A stretch of 64,000 nucleotides of DNA from a bacterium (GCA_016124945.1 WGMT01000053.1:84414-148413); one strand, 5' to 3'; positions 15,391 to 24,515 are shown, numbered from the stretch's first letter. Numbers and translations: made by a program. Notes: generated by a model not told the origin, from the letters alone.

Positions 15391-17763
15391 ATGAAGCGTC
15401 ACATCCTACGTCCCCATCTTTATTCATTGTTCATTATCCTCGCACTCGCTGCCTTTTTACGCTTCTACTGCCTCCCCTGCTCTTCTCTCTGGCACGATGA
15501 AGGAAATACGTGGGCGTTGATGGTGCGGAGCTTCGGCGACATCGCACGCGCCGCCGCCGCGGACATTCATCCGCCCGGCTACTATTGGCTACTTAAAGTG
15601 TGGACGAACCTCTTTGGCGCGGACGTAACGGGTCTGCGTTCGTTTTCTGCTGTGGCTGGTGTGGCAACGGTGGCGGCAGTCTATGCCGTGGCCAGGCAGG
15701 CGCTCCTGACGCAGGGAAACCAAACGTTCGCTCTGCTGGCGGCGTTGCTGGCAGCGGTGAATCCTTTTCTTGTCTTCTACAGCCAGGAAGCGCGCATGTA
15801 CACGCTGCTGGCATTAGAAAGCACCGTACTTTTTTGGTCGGTGATCGCCCTGCGCCATGCCTGGGCAGAGGACCGTAACCCGGCGCTGCCGCTGATGATC
15901 TATTTTGTCAGCGCCGTCGCCGGTTTGTGGACGCACTACACGTTCGCCGTCTTGCTTGCTGTTGCCGGGTTGACTGTCCTCTGGGAAGGGGGACGCCTGT
16001 GGCGCAACCCAATGTCCGCCGACGGGGTGCGACCGTGGCGACGACAGGCTGGCGGGTTCGTGTTGATCAACGCGGGCGTGATCCTTGCCTTCCTCCCCTG
16101 GCTGCCTACGGCAATTGCCCGTGTGCTGGCGTGGCCCGCTGGCGGCGAGGACGTGGGCCTGCTCGCTGCGTTGCAAGCCACCCTGCAGATCCTGGCGGTA
16201 GGACCCCTACGCAATGCCCCGGATTTGGCGACAGGCTGGCTTGTGCTGGCCGCATTGCTGCCGTTGATTGGGCTACTGGGGCTGAGAATAGAACGCGGAT
16301 TGGGCGGATTGAGCGGATCAAAGAGGATGAAATCTGAAAAAATCCGCCCCGATCCGCGTTCTATTTCTGTCCCATTGGCCGTCTGGCTGCTCACGCCGAT
16401 CTTGCTCATGTTCGGGCTCGGATTGTTTAGCGAAGCATTTTTGAAGTTCCTGATCATCGCGTCACCGGCCTGGTGCGTGCTCGTCGCCGCAGTGCCGTGG
16501 ATCGTCCCCGGCCCGCGGTGGAGACGCCTGGTTGGTGGGCTGGCTGTGGGTGCGCTGGCAACGACGACGGCGTTGATCCTGTTGCCCGGCTACTATGCCG
16601 ACGCCTCGGCGCGGGACAATTACGCCGGTATTGCGCGCAGCGTCGGCGTGTTGGGAGACCCAGACCACGATCTTGTGATCCTCAGCGCGCCTGGGCAGGG
16701 CGAGGTGTGGGGCTACTACGATCCTGGTGTGCCGCTGTTAGCGCTGCCACAACAACGTCCACCCGACGCCGCGGCGACGACAGCGCAGTTGGCCGCTGCC
16801 ACAGCGGAGCGGCGTGAGATCTTTGCCGTTTTTTGGGCACAGGACGAGGCTGATCCGGAGCGGATTGTGGAGCGCTGGCTCGATCAGGAGGCGTTCAAAG
16901 GATTGGAAAGTTGGCAGGGCAACGTGCGTTTTACTCGCTATAGCTTACCCAATCAACTGCGCTGCTCCGCGTGGACAGATCCGCCACGCTTCGATGACGT
17001 GGCCGAACTGGTGGAACGTTGTCAGGCCGACGGCGGCTGGCAGGCGTTGACCGGGGAATCACTGCTGGTGGGCCTGCGCTGGCGGGCGATCGCCGCGCCG
17101 GATCGCCGTTTCAAGGTGACGGTGCAACTGCTCGACAGCCGCAATCAGGTCATCGCCCAACGCGACGGTGAACCGGCAGGCGGTTCGCGCCCGACTGTGG
17201 ATTGGCAACCCGGCGACCTGATCGTGGACAACCACGCGCTCTACATCCCCGTGGGCACCCCGCCGGGGATCTACCGGCTGATTGTGGCGCTCTACGACGC
17301 CGATAGCGGTGAACGCGTGCCGGTGGCCGGGCAAAATTTTGTGCATGTGGCGCAGGTCGATGTGCAGCGCGGCCCAGAATTGCCGGTGGACATTCTGCCC
17401 ATCCAACACCGTGTGGATCGCGTCCTTGGCCCGGTGACATTGGTGGGCTACGACACCTACTCACGTGGCTTCGCCCATGCGCCGGAGACACCGCTACGCC
17501 CTGGCGATCTGCTGCATGTCACCTTTTACTGGCGTGCGCCGGATCCCTTGCCTGCAGAGTGGCCCGCCGACCTTTTTCTGACGCTTCAACTGGGCGGTGC
17601 AGCGGTGACAACTCCTCTGGCGGGAGGGCTTTACCCTACCGGCGAATGGCCCCCCGGCACGCTCGTGCGGGGCGAATTCGACATCCCCTACGATGGAGAG
17701 TCCATCACACCGGAATTGATTGTGGCGGGGGTGTCTATGCAGCTTAGAAGAATAAATGAATAA
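15391..17763 (+). CDS. GT39-type membrane glycosyltransferase with in-frame repeat insertion
   Basis: The 790-aa protein belongs to the dolichyl-phosphate-mannose-mannosyltransferase-like (GT39/ArnT) class. The first extracytoplasmic loop has LWHDEGNTWALM with the acidic pair of the family and DIHPPGYYWLLKVW. About ten membrane segments follow up to residue ~400, then a large soluble C-terminal part (~residues 420-790). It should transfer sugar from a lipid carrier outside the membrane. Between two helices, residues of the type IERGLGGLSGSKR are encoded by an inverted repeat also found between genes (see 16286-16365). The C-terminal RRINE and stop codon run into another repeat. Confidence 0.85.
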   Translation: MKRHILRPHLYSLFIILALAAFLRFYCLPCSSLWHDEGNTWALMVRSFGDIARAAAADIHPPGYYWLLKVWTNLFGADVTGLRSFSAVAGVATVAAVYAVARQALLTQGNQTFALLAALLAAVNPFLVFYSQEARMYTLLALESTVLFWSVIALRHAWAEDRNPALPLMIYFVSAVAGLWTHYTFAVLLAVAGLTVLWEGGRLWRNPMSADGVRPWRRQAGGFVLINAGVILAFLPWLPTAIARVLAWPAGGEDVGLLAALQATLQILAVGPLRNAPDLATGWLVLAALLPLIGLLGLRIERGLGGLSGSKRMKSEKIRPDPRSISVPLAVWLLTPILLMFGLGLFSEAFLKFLIIASPAWCVLVAAVPWIVPGPRWRRLVGGLAVGALATTTALILLPGYYADASARDNYAGIARSVGVLGDPDHDLVILSAPGQGEVWGYYDPGVPLLALPQQRPPDAAATTAQLAAATAERREIFAVFWAQDEADPERIVERWLDQEAFKGLESWQGNVRFTRYSLPNQLRCSAWTDPPRFDDVAELVERCQADGGWQALTGESLLVGLRWRAIAAPDRRFKVTVQLLDSRNQVIAQRDGEPAGGSRPTVDWQPGDLIVDNHALYIPVGTPPGIYRLIVALYDADSGERVPVAGQNFVHVAQVDVQRGPELPVDILPIQHRVDRVLGPVTLVGYDTYSRGFAHAPETPLRPGDLLHVTFYWRAPDPLPAEWPADLFLTLQLGGAAVTTPLAGGLYPTGEWPPGTLVRGEFDIPYDGESITPELIVAGVSMQLRRINE
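16286..16365. repeat. Nonad-period inverted repeat inside the GT39 gene
   Basis: Arms aatagaacgcggattgggcg (start) and gatccgcgttctatt (end) are inverted and nearly perfect, with gcggatt units every 9 bp. The same element occurs between genes at 48305-48397. Here it is in frame, adding about 26 residues to a loop. Confidence 0.8.
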
Positions 17764-17836
17764 TGAATGAAGATCGGGCAGCGGTCATCTCACCCAATGG
17801 GCAAGTGGCTTTGCTGCCCAATCTTTAATCATCATT
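17761..17836. repeat. Long inverted repeat at the 3' end of the GT39 gene
   Basis: Arms 17761-17782 and 17813-17836 are inverted (taatgaatgaagatcgggca versus gcccaatctttaatcatcat). The gene's TAA (17761-17763) is part of the left arm. Related arms occur at 45971-46056 and 55639-55735. It may act as a terminator or 3' hairpin. Confidence 0.65.
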
Positions 17837-17957
17837 GAGTCCACTGCAAAAAGCAGGAATCAACCACAAAGAACGCAGGGAACACAAAGATTTCCACTCT
17901 ATCTCTTTGTGGTCTTTGTGTTCTTTGCGGTGAAAAAGGTCTTTTTGCAGTGGAGTC
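17837..17957. repeat. Composite inverted repeat with nonad-period arms
   Basis: The outer arms gagtccactgcaaaaag and ctttttgcagtggagtc are exact inverted copies. Inside are inner arms with a 9-bp period (accacaaag, gaacgcagg, gaacacaaa against ctttgtggt, ctttgtgtt, ctttgcggt). It fills the spacer between the GT39 gene and the hxlR promoter and has the form of a small non-autonomous element. Confidence 0.75.
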
Positions 17958-17981
17958 ATCATTCATCTCTTTTTCCCTCCG

Positions 17982-18011
17982 TTGACAGATTCCACCGCGG
18001 CGTAGTACTAT
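17982..18011 (+). promoter_or_regulatory. Promoter of the HxlR-family regulator
   Basis: A perfect TTGACA (17982-17987) and TACTAT (18006-18011) are 18 bp apart, about 52 bp before the ATG. HxlR regulators often bind their own promoter, so this could be the operator region too, though no clear palindrome was assigned. Confidence 0.7.
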
Positions 18012-18063
18012 GTTTGTTGTAGTGCCACGGGCGCGATAGCGCTGTTAGAGATGGACATATCCT

Positions 18064-18405
18064 ATGACACAGAGCCTTTTGTACGACGATGTTGAAGTCC
18101 GCGCCTGTCCGGTGGAATCGGCATCGCGCATTGTAGGGCAGAAATGGACGTTGCAGATCGTCCATCATCTGCTGGATTGCCGCTGCAAGCGTTTTTGTGA
18201 ATTGCAAGAAGAACTGGGCGGCGTCAACCCCAGTACGTTAAGCAGCCGGCTGAAGATGCTTGAAGACGAAGGGTTGGTGCAGCGCATTCAAGTGAGTGCA
18301 ATCCCACCACACGTGGAATACAGCCTCACCGAAATGGGCAACGAATTGGCTCCGGTTCTCCGTGAGATTGCACGATGGGGCAATCGTTGGTTGTGTTGTG
18401 AGTGA
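18064..18405 (+). CDS. HxlR-family transcriptional regulator
   Basis: The 113-aa winged-helix protein matches the HxlR family: an N-terminal Cys (C15 in VRACPVE), GQKWTLQIVHHLLDCRCKRFCELQ, the recognition helix region NPSTLSSRLKMLEDEGLV, and a C-terminal YSLTEMGNELAPVLREIARWG. Members sense aldehydes or oxidants, often through the N-terminal Cys. Two extra cysteines (DCRCKRFC) could add redox or metal sensitivity. The downstream MBL-fold gene is a possible target but is 145 bp away beyond repeats. Confidence 0.9.
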   Translation: MTQSLLYDDVEVRACPVESASRIVGQKWTLQIVHHLLDCRCKRFCELQEELGGVNPSTLSSRLKMLEDEGLVQRIQVSAIPPHVEYSLTEMGNELAPVLREIARWGNRWLCCE

Positions 18406-18422
18406 AAGACTCAGTTATTGCC

Positions 18423-18442
18423 GACTGACGACGGACGACGGG
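18423..18442. repeat. Short heptad-period repeat (GACGAC type)
   Basis: Units gactgac, gacggac, gacggg follow 18 bp after the hxlR-type stop. They match the gacgacc family seen at several other gene ends. Confidence 0.5.
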
Positions 18443-18499
18443 TGAACAGTGTGGTCGTTTCTTTGCAGAGTTTTGCGCGCAGCCAATCTAAACCACTAT

Positions 18500-18539
18500 A
18501 TTTACCCGTATTTATTTACCCGTATTTATTTACCCGTAT
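18500..18539. repeat. 14-bp tandem repeat upstream of the MBL-fold gene
   Basis: The unit atttacccgtattt occurs 2.9 times without mismatch (two heptads per unit). The array ends 12 bp before the ATG of the MBL-fold hydrolase, so it lies in or beside its ribosome-binding region and could affect expression. Confidence 0.8.
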
Positions 18540-18550
18540 AGAAACAGGCA

Positions 18551-19204
18551 ATGATGATCGTCGATTGTTTGACTGTAGGATTGTTGCAGGAGAATTGTTA
18601 TGTGTTGGGCTGTGAGGAGACAAGCAAAGCAGTGATCGTCGATCCCGGCGACAACCCGCGGGCCATTCTGGAAAGTGTGCGTAAACTGGGGCTGACGGTG
18701 GACAAGATCATTAACACCCACGCCCACTTTGACCATGTGATGGCTGTGGACCCCATCCGCCGTGTCACCGGTGCAACCTTTCATCTGCACGCAGCCGATC
18801 TGCCTGTCTTGCACGATGCGCCGGAGCGGGTGAGTTTATGGTTGAGTGCACACATCGATCCTATCGGCGATCCCGATGAATTTTTGGAACACGGACAGAT
18901 CATCGAGTTCGGCAAAGAACGGCTCGAAGTCCGTTTTACACCCGGCCATGCCCCCGGTCATGTTGTTTTTGTGGACCATCAGGGCGGCCAGGTCTTTGCA
19001 GGGGACACCCTCTTCCAAGGCAGCATTGGGCGGTTTGACCTGCCCGGCGCCGACGGGCCTACCCTGTTGCGCAGCATTCGAGAGCAGTTGCTCACCCTAC
19101 CCGACGAGTACGAAGTCCATCCGGGCCACGGTTCGTCGACCACGATTGGGGCTGAACGCGAGTACAACCCCTTTGTTGGGCACAGCGCTGTTTCCCTCGA
19201 ATAA
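18551..19204 (+). CDS. MBL-fold metal-dependent hydrolase (glyoxalase II-like)
   Basis: The 217-aa protein has the metallo-beta-lactamase metal site: THAHFDH at residues 56-62, a later His in FTPGHAPGH, Asp in FAGDTLF and His in VHPGHGS. The overall length and order match YcbL/glyoxalase II-like hydrolases that cleave thioesters or related bonds. The natural substrate cannot be deduced. The start at tandem ATGs (18551) fits the family; no strong Shine-Dalgarno is seen because the tandem repeat precedes it. Confidence 0.88.
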   Translation: MMIVDCLTVGLLQENCYVLGCEETSKAVIVDPGDNPRAILESVRKLGLTVDKIINTHAHFDHVMAVDPIRRVTGATFHLHAADLPVLHDAPERVSLWLSAHIDPIGDPDEFLEHGQIIEFGKERLEVRFTPGHAPGHVVFVDHQGGQVFAGDTLFQGSIGRFDLPGADGPTLLRSIREQLLTLPDEYEVHPGHGSSTTIGAEREYNPFVGHSAVSLE

Positions 19205-19223
19205 CCATTCCCTTGAGGACATT

Positions 19224-19571
19224 ATGATCTACCACATGCTACCGGCCGACTACTGGAACAAACAGGCCGAAGAAAACCCCTACCAGAGCGAAACGTTTGG
19301 TGAAGAAGGATTTATTCATGCCTCGGGTACGCCGGAGCAGTTGCTCCAGGTGGCCCAACGTTTCTACAAGTCGGAGCCCGTGCCCTACATCATCGTGTGT
19401 ATCGACGAAAGCCAACTTGACACCGAGCTGAAATGGGAGCTCTCTCACGCCGATGAGGACACCTTCCCACACATTTACGGCCTGCTCAACCGTGAGGCTG
19501 TTGTCGATGTGGTGCCCTTCCCCCGCCAAGAGGACGGCAGCTTCCGGTTACCGGACGACCTGCCAAAATAG
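19224..19571 (+). CDS. DUF952 family protein
   Basis: The 115-aa protein matches DUF952: MIYHMLPADYW at the start, FGEEGFIHASGTPEQL and FPHIYGLLNREAVVDVVPF near the end. The family has no established function. It starts 19 bp after the MBL-fold gene with TTGAGGA in front, so the two are likely co-transcribed. Confidence 0.85.
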   Translation: MIYHMLPADYWNKQAEENPYQSETFGEEGFIHASGTPEQLLQVAQRFYKSEPVPYIIVCIDESQLDTELKWELSHADEDTFPHIYGLLNREAVVDVVPFPRQEDGSFRLPDDLPK

Positions 19572-19743
19572 TGCACATTCTTGAACAGGATTTCGGCTTT
19601 GGCATTTTTTCCTGTAAAATAGCCACAATCCCAATGCTGTACGGTTGAAACACGTGCTTACACAGGTCCAGGCGTTCGGTAGCGGAATGAACGCAGCTAT
19701 CTGCGCCGGTTGTCACCTGCGGGGTTGATGGAGAAGAAAACTT

Positions 19744-20106
19744 GTGTCTGTATTTGCAGATGGTTTTGGCAATTGGTTAAGTCGTCGCTCACGGGCAGGC
19801 GACAAATCCGTAGTAGAGACCGAATCCAAAGGTGCCTCACGCACCGGCGGCTCAGGAGATCGGGAACCGGTGGTTGTCTGGAAAGCGGCCAACTTGATGG
19901 AAGCACAGGTTGTCAAGGGGCGGCTGATCAGCGAGGGAATTCCGGCCATCGTGCGTGGAGAGAGTCTTGGCCAAATCTATGGACTGACGGCAGGCCAGCT
20001 GGCAACAACGGATGTCCTTGTGCCTGGGTTGCTGGCAGAGAAGGCCCGGCAGATTCTTGAAACAGAAGTCGAGTGGATTGATGAAGAAGAACTGGACGAT
20101 AAATGA
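19744..20106 (+). CDS. DUF2007-type small soluble protein
   Basis: The 120-aa protein contains the DUF2007 domain (about residues 44-110: VVVWKAANLMEAQVVKGRL, then ADVL-like TDVLVPGLLAEKARQIL). The family is described as putative signal-transducing, without a defined role. A GTG start at 19744 has GGAGAAG upstream and no competing ATG. The stop overlaps the ccmE start by ATGA, so it is the first gene of the cytochrome c maturation operon. Confidence 0.8.
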   Translation: MSVFADGFGNWLSRRSRAGDKSVVETESKGASRTGGSGDREPVVVWKAANLMEAQVVKGRLISEGIPAIVRGESLGQIYGLTAGQLATTDVLVPGLLAEKARQILETEVEWIDEEELDDK

Positions 20107-20630
20107 CCACCAACTATGTAGATCGAACATTCCCGGATGCAGAAATCGACGATGAGTTGATCCCGGCACAATTGGGTGAGCGCACGCATAGCGGCGTGAA
20201 CATGAAGTTTATGATTGCCGGCGGCGCGCTTGTGGTGTTAATCATCGGCCTGATTGTCTATGGTTCGATGACAGCATCCGCCTACTACTTGACGGTTGCC
20301 GAAGCCTATGAACGTTTGGTGATGGCGCAAAACGGCAATCCCACAGTGCTGAATCAACGGATTCGTGTCAACGGCGCTGTTGTTGCTGACAGCGAAGATT
20401 GGAATGCCCGAGAAGTGATGCTGCGTTTTTCGATTGAAGACGAGACCGGTGCACAACTGCCCATCGTCTTCTTTGGCCCTCGCCCAGACAACTTCCAGAG
20501 AGCGGCGTCAGCCATTGTGGAAGGTGAATTGCTGGCCGACGGCACCTTCCAAGCCGAAACCCTTCTGCTCAAGTGCCCCAGCCGTTACGAAGAGGAACCG
20601 GAAGAGATTTTTGTACAGTCGACGCGGTGA
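20103..20630 (+). CDS. ccmE: Cytochrome c maturation haem chaperone CcmE (CXXXY type)
   Basis: The 175-aa protein has an N-terminal membrane anchor (about 35-54) and an OB-fold domain: AYERLV, IRVNGAVV, VMLRFSIEDETGAQLPIVFFG, and VEGEL...FQAETLLLKCPSRYEEE. CcmE binds haem covalently outside the membrane and passes it to apocytochromes. The haem-binding residue is normally His in HXXXY; here it is Cys158 in CPSRY, the CXXXY variant known from some archaea and other bacteria. It overlaps the upstream gene by 4 bp. Confidence 0.93.
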   Translation: MTTNYVDRTFPDAEIDDELIPAQLGERTHSGVNMKFMIAGGALVVLIIGLIVYGSMTASAYYLTVAEAYERLVMAQNGNPTVLNQRIRVNGAVVADSEDWNAREVMLRFSIEDETGAQLPIVFFGPRPDNFQRAASAIVEGELLADGTFQAETLLLKCPSRYEEEPEEIFVQSTR

Positions 20631-20637
20631 AGATGAA

Positions 20638-20726
20638 ATTCGTAATTCGTAATGCGTAATTGACGAAGCGAGAACCTTTTGAATTAGACGGTACTCGATA
20701 AGTTACGCATTACGAATTATGCATTT
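20638..20726. repeat. Heptad-period inverted repeat after ccmE
   Basis: The left arm has units aattcgt, aattcgt, aatgcgt, aattgac and the right arm ttacgca, ttacgaa, ttatgca, inverted to each other. It starts about 7 bp after the ccmE stop and separates ccmE from the cytochrome gene. Confidence 0.7.
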
Positions 20727-20892
20727 ATCTCTAACCACGCGGACCTACCATACCTATGCACTTGACCGGTCTTTTTTGTCTCATTCAGCGTGACAATGCA
20801 GTGCAATCTTTTTTAGGTGGCAGGTTTTCGCTGCCTTGGTGATTTCATCTCGAAGCCTACGAAGGGCAACCCAATCTGTGAGTTCAAATCGA

Positions 20893-22785
20893 ATGTCCTC
20901 TCCCAACACGCAACGATTGCGGAAAGTTGGCGCTGCGCTGATCCTGGCGTCGCTTCTCCTGGTTACCGGCCTTTCTTATGCATTGGCTCAGGAACCATCC
21001 CCTCCTTTTGATCTCAACAATGTGCCTGTGCCGCCTCAGCCGCCGATGTCTTTGCTAGGCGAAGGGCTGTACGCGCAAAATTGTGCTCCCTGTCACGGTA
21101 TCGAAGGAGACGGCAATGGTGAAGCGTCCGCAGCAATGCCCGTCGTTCCTACAGCGTTTTCTGATGCGACTGCTGTGTGGGCGTTGAGTCCGGCTGAATT
21201 CTTCCACGTAACCAAGTTTGGCCGGATCGAACAGATGATGCCCCCATGGCAAGCGCGCATGTCCGACGAGGAGATCTGGCGGGCGGTCTACTATGCTTGG
21301 GATCTACACACTAGTGAAGAAGAGATCGCCGATGGACAGTCGCTCTACGCCGCTGAATGTGCCGCCTGTCATGGCGACCAGGGCCGCGGTGACGGGCCCG
21401 ATGTCGAATCTGAAATTGCCAGCTTTGCCAACATCGAAGGCATGATGGCAGTAAGTCAGGCCGATCTAGCACAAGGATGGGTGGATGCCCACGCCGAAAT
21501 CGGCGCCGACTGGAATGATTTACAAAAGCAGGCGACGCTGGCCTACATTCGTACCTTCACCTACTCGCCCGCCTGGGTTTCTCCAGTTGGGAATGGCGTC
21601 GGTGTAATTCAGGGTGTTGTGGAAAACGCCACACCCGGCGGCGAACCCTTTGCGGGTGGCGTTGTGGCGCTCGAAGTCTATGCGCACATGACCCCGCTTG
21701 ACACCATCGAGACAGACGTGGGCGCGGACGGCACATTCTCGTTTGATGGTCTGCCGGTAGATCCGGGTATTTTCTATCTGCTCACTACCGAGCATGAAGG
21801 CATCGACTATGCATCTACCGTGTTGCGCTTTGGGCAAGATCCGAATTTGCAGGGTGATGCGGCCAACACGCTAGAAGCGCTTTTACCCGTCTACAGCACC
21901 AGCAATGATGCTGTCGGTGTCAATATCACGCGCATGAGTTGGATCGTGGAACACGAACCCGGCGCGTTGCTTATCGGCCAGGTGGTTTCGTTTGGCAACA
22001 GTGGCAGCACTACCTTCATTGGGCGTGAAATCGAAGGCGCCGATGTGCCGGTGACACTAGAATTGGTCTTGCCCGAGGGCGCAGAGGAAATTGGCCTGCA
22101 AGATGGCGCGATCGGCGGTGCATACCGACAGGTGGGCAATCGCATCTACGACACCCGTCCTGTGCCGCCGGGGGACGGTATGCGCCAGGTCTTTGTGCGC
22201 TATCGGCTGCCTTACGATGGCGATTCCGTCACCATTCAGCAGCCGCTTGATTACACGATGAATGGGCTAAATCTGCTTATCGCCGACCTGCCTGAGCTGG
22301 AGGTTGAGGCTGCGGCCTCAGCGAGTGACCTTACCTTTGCCGGTGTACAAGACATTCAGGGTTTGCCCTATCTTCAGTGGACGGCAGCAACGTTGCAGCC
22401 GCAAGCATTCACCTTGACCCTCGACGGTCTGATCCAGGCAGGTGAAGAGGATCCTCGCCTGGCGGGGTTAGAAGGTGCTGCGTCAGGGCAGGCATTGACT
22501 GCGTTGCCCACTGCCATCGATCCGATGATTGCACTTGTGATGGGTGGCGTCCTCTTGTTGGCGATTGCCGGTGTAGTTGTTTGGCGCTGGCGTAGTGGCT
22601 CTGTTCAGCCGGATGCGGCTGTCAGCCAGATTTCTCCGGAAAAGCGCCGCCAGCAGTTGATCCAACAGATCGCCCAGTTGGATGATCAACACAGCCTGGA
22701 CAATCTTGATGAAGATTCGTGGCAGGCACAGCGTGCGGCGCTCAAGCGTGAACTCTACGCGCTGAACCAGCAGACTGAGAAATGA
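20893..22785 (+). CDS. Membrane-anchored di-haem cytochrome c
   Basis: The 630-aa exported protein has a signal peptide ending near ALA-Q, two haem c motifs (CAPCH at 64-68 and CAACH at 156-160) in consecutive cytochrome domains, and MMPPW as a likely axial-Met region for the first. The rest is beta-rich (about 245-540). One C-terminal membrane helix (about 553-575) precedes a charged, probably helical tail of ~55 residues. It is probably an electron carrier on the outer face. It lies within the Ccm gene cluster whose products would load its haems. The ATG at 20893 is chosen because it begins the signal peptide. Confidence 0.85.
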   Translation: MSSPNTQRLRKVGAALILASLLLVTGLSYALAQEPSPPFDLNNVPVPPQPPMSLLGEGLYAQNCAPCHGIEGDGNGEASAAMPVVPTAFSDATAVWALSPAEFFHVTKFGRIEQMMPPWQARMSDEEIWRAVYYAWDLHTSEEEIADGQSLYAAECAACHGDQGRGDGPDVESEIASFANIEGMMAVSQADLAQGWVDAHAEIGADWNDLQKQATLAYIRTFTYSPAWVSPVGNGVGVIQGVVENATPGGEPFAGGVVALEVYAHMTPLDTIETDVGADGTFSFDGLPVDPGIFYLLTTEHEGIDYASTVLRFGQDPNLQGDAANTLEALLPVYSTSNDAVGVNITRMSWIVEHEPGALLIGQVVSFGNSGSTTFIGREIEGADVPVTLELVLPEGAEEIGLQDGAIGGAYRQVGNRIYDTRPVPPGDGMRQVFVRYRLPYDGDSVTIQQPLDYTMNGLNLLIADLPELEVEAAASASDLTFAGVQDIQGLPYLQWTAATLQPQAFTLTLDGLIQAGEEDPRLAGLEGAASGQALTALPTAIDPMIALVMGGVLLLAIAGVVVWRWRSGSVQPDAAVSQISPEKRRQQLIQQIAQLDDQHSLDNLDEDSWQAQRAALKRELYALNQQTEK

Positions 22786-22797
22786 GCCAGACGCAAC

Positions 22798-23601
22798 ATG
22801 CTCGATAAATCAGCGGTGGTCGTCGATTCGGCATTGGAAAAGACAACGACTCAGCCTGCGCAGCCGGTCATGACGGATGGGCAGGCGGCGTTGTCGGCTC
22901 CGCCGTTGATCCGCGTAGACAGGCTAGAGAAACGATACGGTCGCAAACGGGTGCTCAAAGGTGTCTCCCTAGACGTGGGGGCGGGCGAAGTGGTGGCGCT
23001 CTTGGGTGCAAACGGCGCAGGCAAAACCACGCTCATGCGCATCGTCGCCGGGCTAGACAGCCCGACTCGCGGCGATATCTGGCTGGGTCAGGTACCGCTC
23101 TCAAAAGCCAGCCACGAAATTCGCCGCTACGTGGGCATGGTTGGGCATGCACCGCTGCTCTACGATAACCTGAGCGGCTGGGAAAACTTAAGCTTTTTCG
23201 GCAGTATGTACGATCTGATTGATGTGGACACCCGCATCGAAACAGTATTGCGATCAGTGGATCTATGGACGCGGCGTCACGATGCCGTGCGCACCTACAG
23301 CCGTGGCATGGTGCAACGCTTGGCGATTGGCCGGGCGATCCTGCACGATCCGCCGGTGTTGCTGTTGGATGAGCCGGACACCGGATTGGATCAGGTCAGC
23401 GCACGCAATCTGGCTTCATTGGTCTCCACACTGCGCCGCAGCCGCCGCGCCGTGTTGCTCACGACGCATCACTTGGAACGAGCGGTTGATTGGGCGGATC
23501 GATTGGCTTTTCTTGCTGACGGTGAAGTGATGGAAGAAGTGCCTACGGCGTCGCTGAATTACGAATCCGCCCGAGCGCGTTACGAACACTGGATCGGTTA
23601 G
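22798..23601 (+). CDS. ccmA: Haem exporter ATP-binding protein CcmA
   Basis: The 267-aa ABC ATPase has Walker A GANGAGKTT, a signature region written YSRGMVQRLAIGRA instead of LSGGQ (common in CcmA-like ATPases), and Walker B VLLLDEPDTGLDQ followed by the H-loop TTHHLE. About 30 N-terminal residues precede the usual start; an internal ATG (MTDGQ) would give the standard length. With CcmB and CcmC it releases haem-loaded CcmE at the expense of ATP. Confidence 0.92.
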   Translation: MLDKSAVVVDSALEKTTTQPAQPVMTDGQAALSAPPLIRVDRLEKRYGRKRVLKGVSLDVGAGEVVALLGANGAGKTTLMRIVAGLDSPTRGDIWLGQVPLSKASHEIRRYVGMVGHAPLLYDNLSGWENLSFFGSMYDLIDVDTRIETVLRSVDLWTRRHDAVRTYSRGMVQRLAIGRAILHDPPVLLLDEPDTGLDQVSARNLASLVSTLRRSRRAVLLTTHHLERAVDWADRLAFLADGEVMEEVPTASLNYESARARYEHWIG

Positions 23602-23603
23602 CC

Positions 23604-24344
23604 ATGACACAAGAGCAATTGGTCCTGCCTGCAGAACAACCTGTGTCTATGCGTACAGGTGGGGGCTTCGCCGCCTACCTGCGCAAGGTGTGGGCGATCT
23701 TTCTCAAAGAAATACGCGCTGAGATCCGCGGCAAAGAAGTCTTCAGCACGATGATCATCTTCGGACTGTTGGGCGCATTGATCTTCGGCATGGCCTTCGA
23801 CCTGCGTGTGCCCACTTCTCGAATGGTGGTGCCAGGGATCTTGTGGGTGGTGATCCTCTTCGCCGGTGTGCTGGGGTTGAACCGATCTTTCGGCGCCGAA
23901 GTGGATCGGGGAACGTTGCCAGGTCTGCTTATGGTGCCGGTGGATCGCAGCGCCATCTACTTTGGCAAATTAGCAGCCAATCTGCTCTTTATGTTGCTCA
24001 TGGAAGCGCTGTTGCTGCCTGTGTTGCTGATCTTGTTCGACGTGTCGCTCTTTGATCCGTTTGTGTTAGCGGGGTTGTTCTTGGGCACGTTGGGATACAC
24101 CGGCGTTGGCACACTATTCGGTGCGTTGACGGCCAACAGCCGATCGCGTGAGACGATGTTGCCGATTATGTTACTGCCTGTCGTCTTGCCTGTCTTCACC
24201 GCAGGGACGGCGCTTACGGCGGGCGTGTTGGACGGTCAACTGGCGAGTAGTTTGTGGCGTTGGCTGGGCATCCTCGCGCTCTACGATTTGCTTTTTATTG
24301 TCATCGCGTATCTGGTTTTTGACCTGATCTGGGATACGGCATGA
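23604..24344 (+). CDS. ccmB: Haem exporter membrane protein CcmB
   Basis: The 246-aa protein has about six membrane helices. The N-terminus KVWAIFLKEIRAEIRGKEVF, then RSFGAEVDRGTLPGLLMVPVDRSAIYFGKLAAN, and GTLFGALTANSRSRETMLPIMLLPVVLPV are typical of CcmB. The ATG at 23604 lies immediately after the ccmA stop, so the two are translationally linked. It forms the membrane part of the CcmABC complex. Confidence 0.92.
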   Translation: MTQEQLVLPAEQPVSMRTGGGFAAYLRKVWAIFLKEIRAEIRGKEVFSTMIIFGLLGALIFGMAFDLRVPTSRMVVPGILWVVILFAGVLGLNRSFGAEVDRGTLPGLLMVPVDRSAIYFGKLAANLLFMLLMEALLLPVLLILFDVSLFDPFVLAGLFLGTLGYTGVGTLFGALTANSRSRETMLPIMLLPVVLPVFTAGTALTAGVLDGQLASSLWRWLGILALYDLLFIVIAYLVFDLIWDTA

Positions 24345-24373
24345 AAATGCCATAAGAAATGTGACTATACAGA

Positions 24374-24434
24374 TGCGACGCACTGGCCATGAGGAGATTC
24401 GGCCTTCGCATCCGGTTTCGGCCAGCGCGTCGCA
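24374..24434. other. Long hairpin between ccmB and ccmC
   Basis: tgcgacgcactggcc and ggccagcgcgtcgca are inverted with a single mismatch around a ~31-nt loop. There is no T-run, so it may be an RNA-processing or stability element in the operon transcript, or a degenerate repeat. Confidence 0.6.
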
Positions 24435-24515
24435 CCACCCGTATCGTTACCAAGGAATTTCGTTTCGCACACTATTCTCGTGATGATCTGTCGTTCGTCT
24501 GAGGAGGATACCAAC

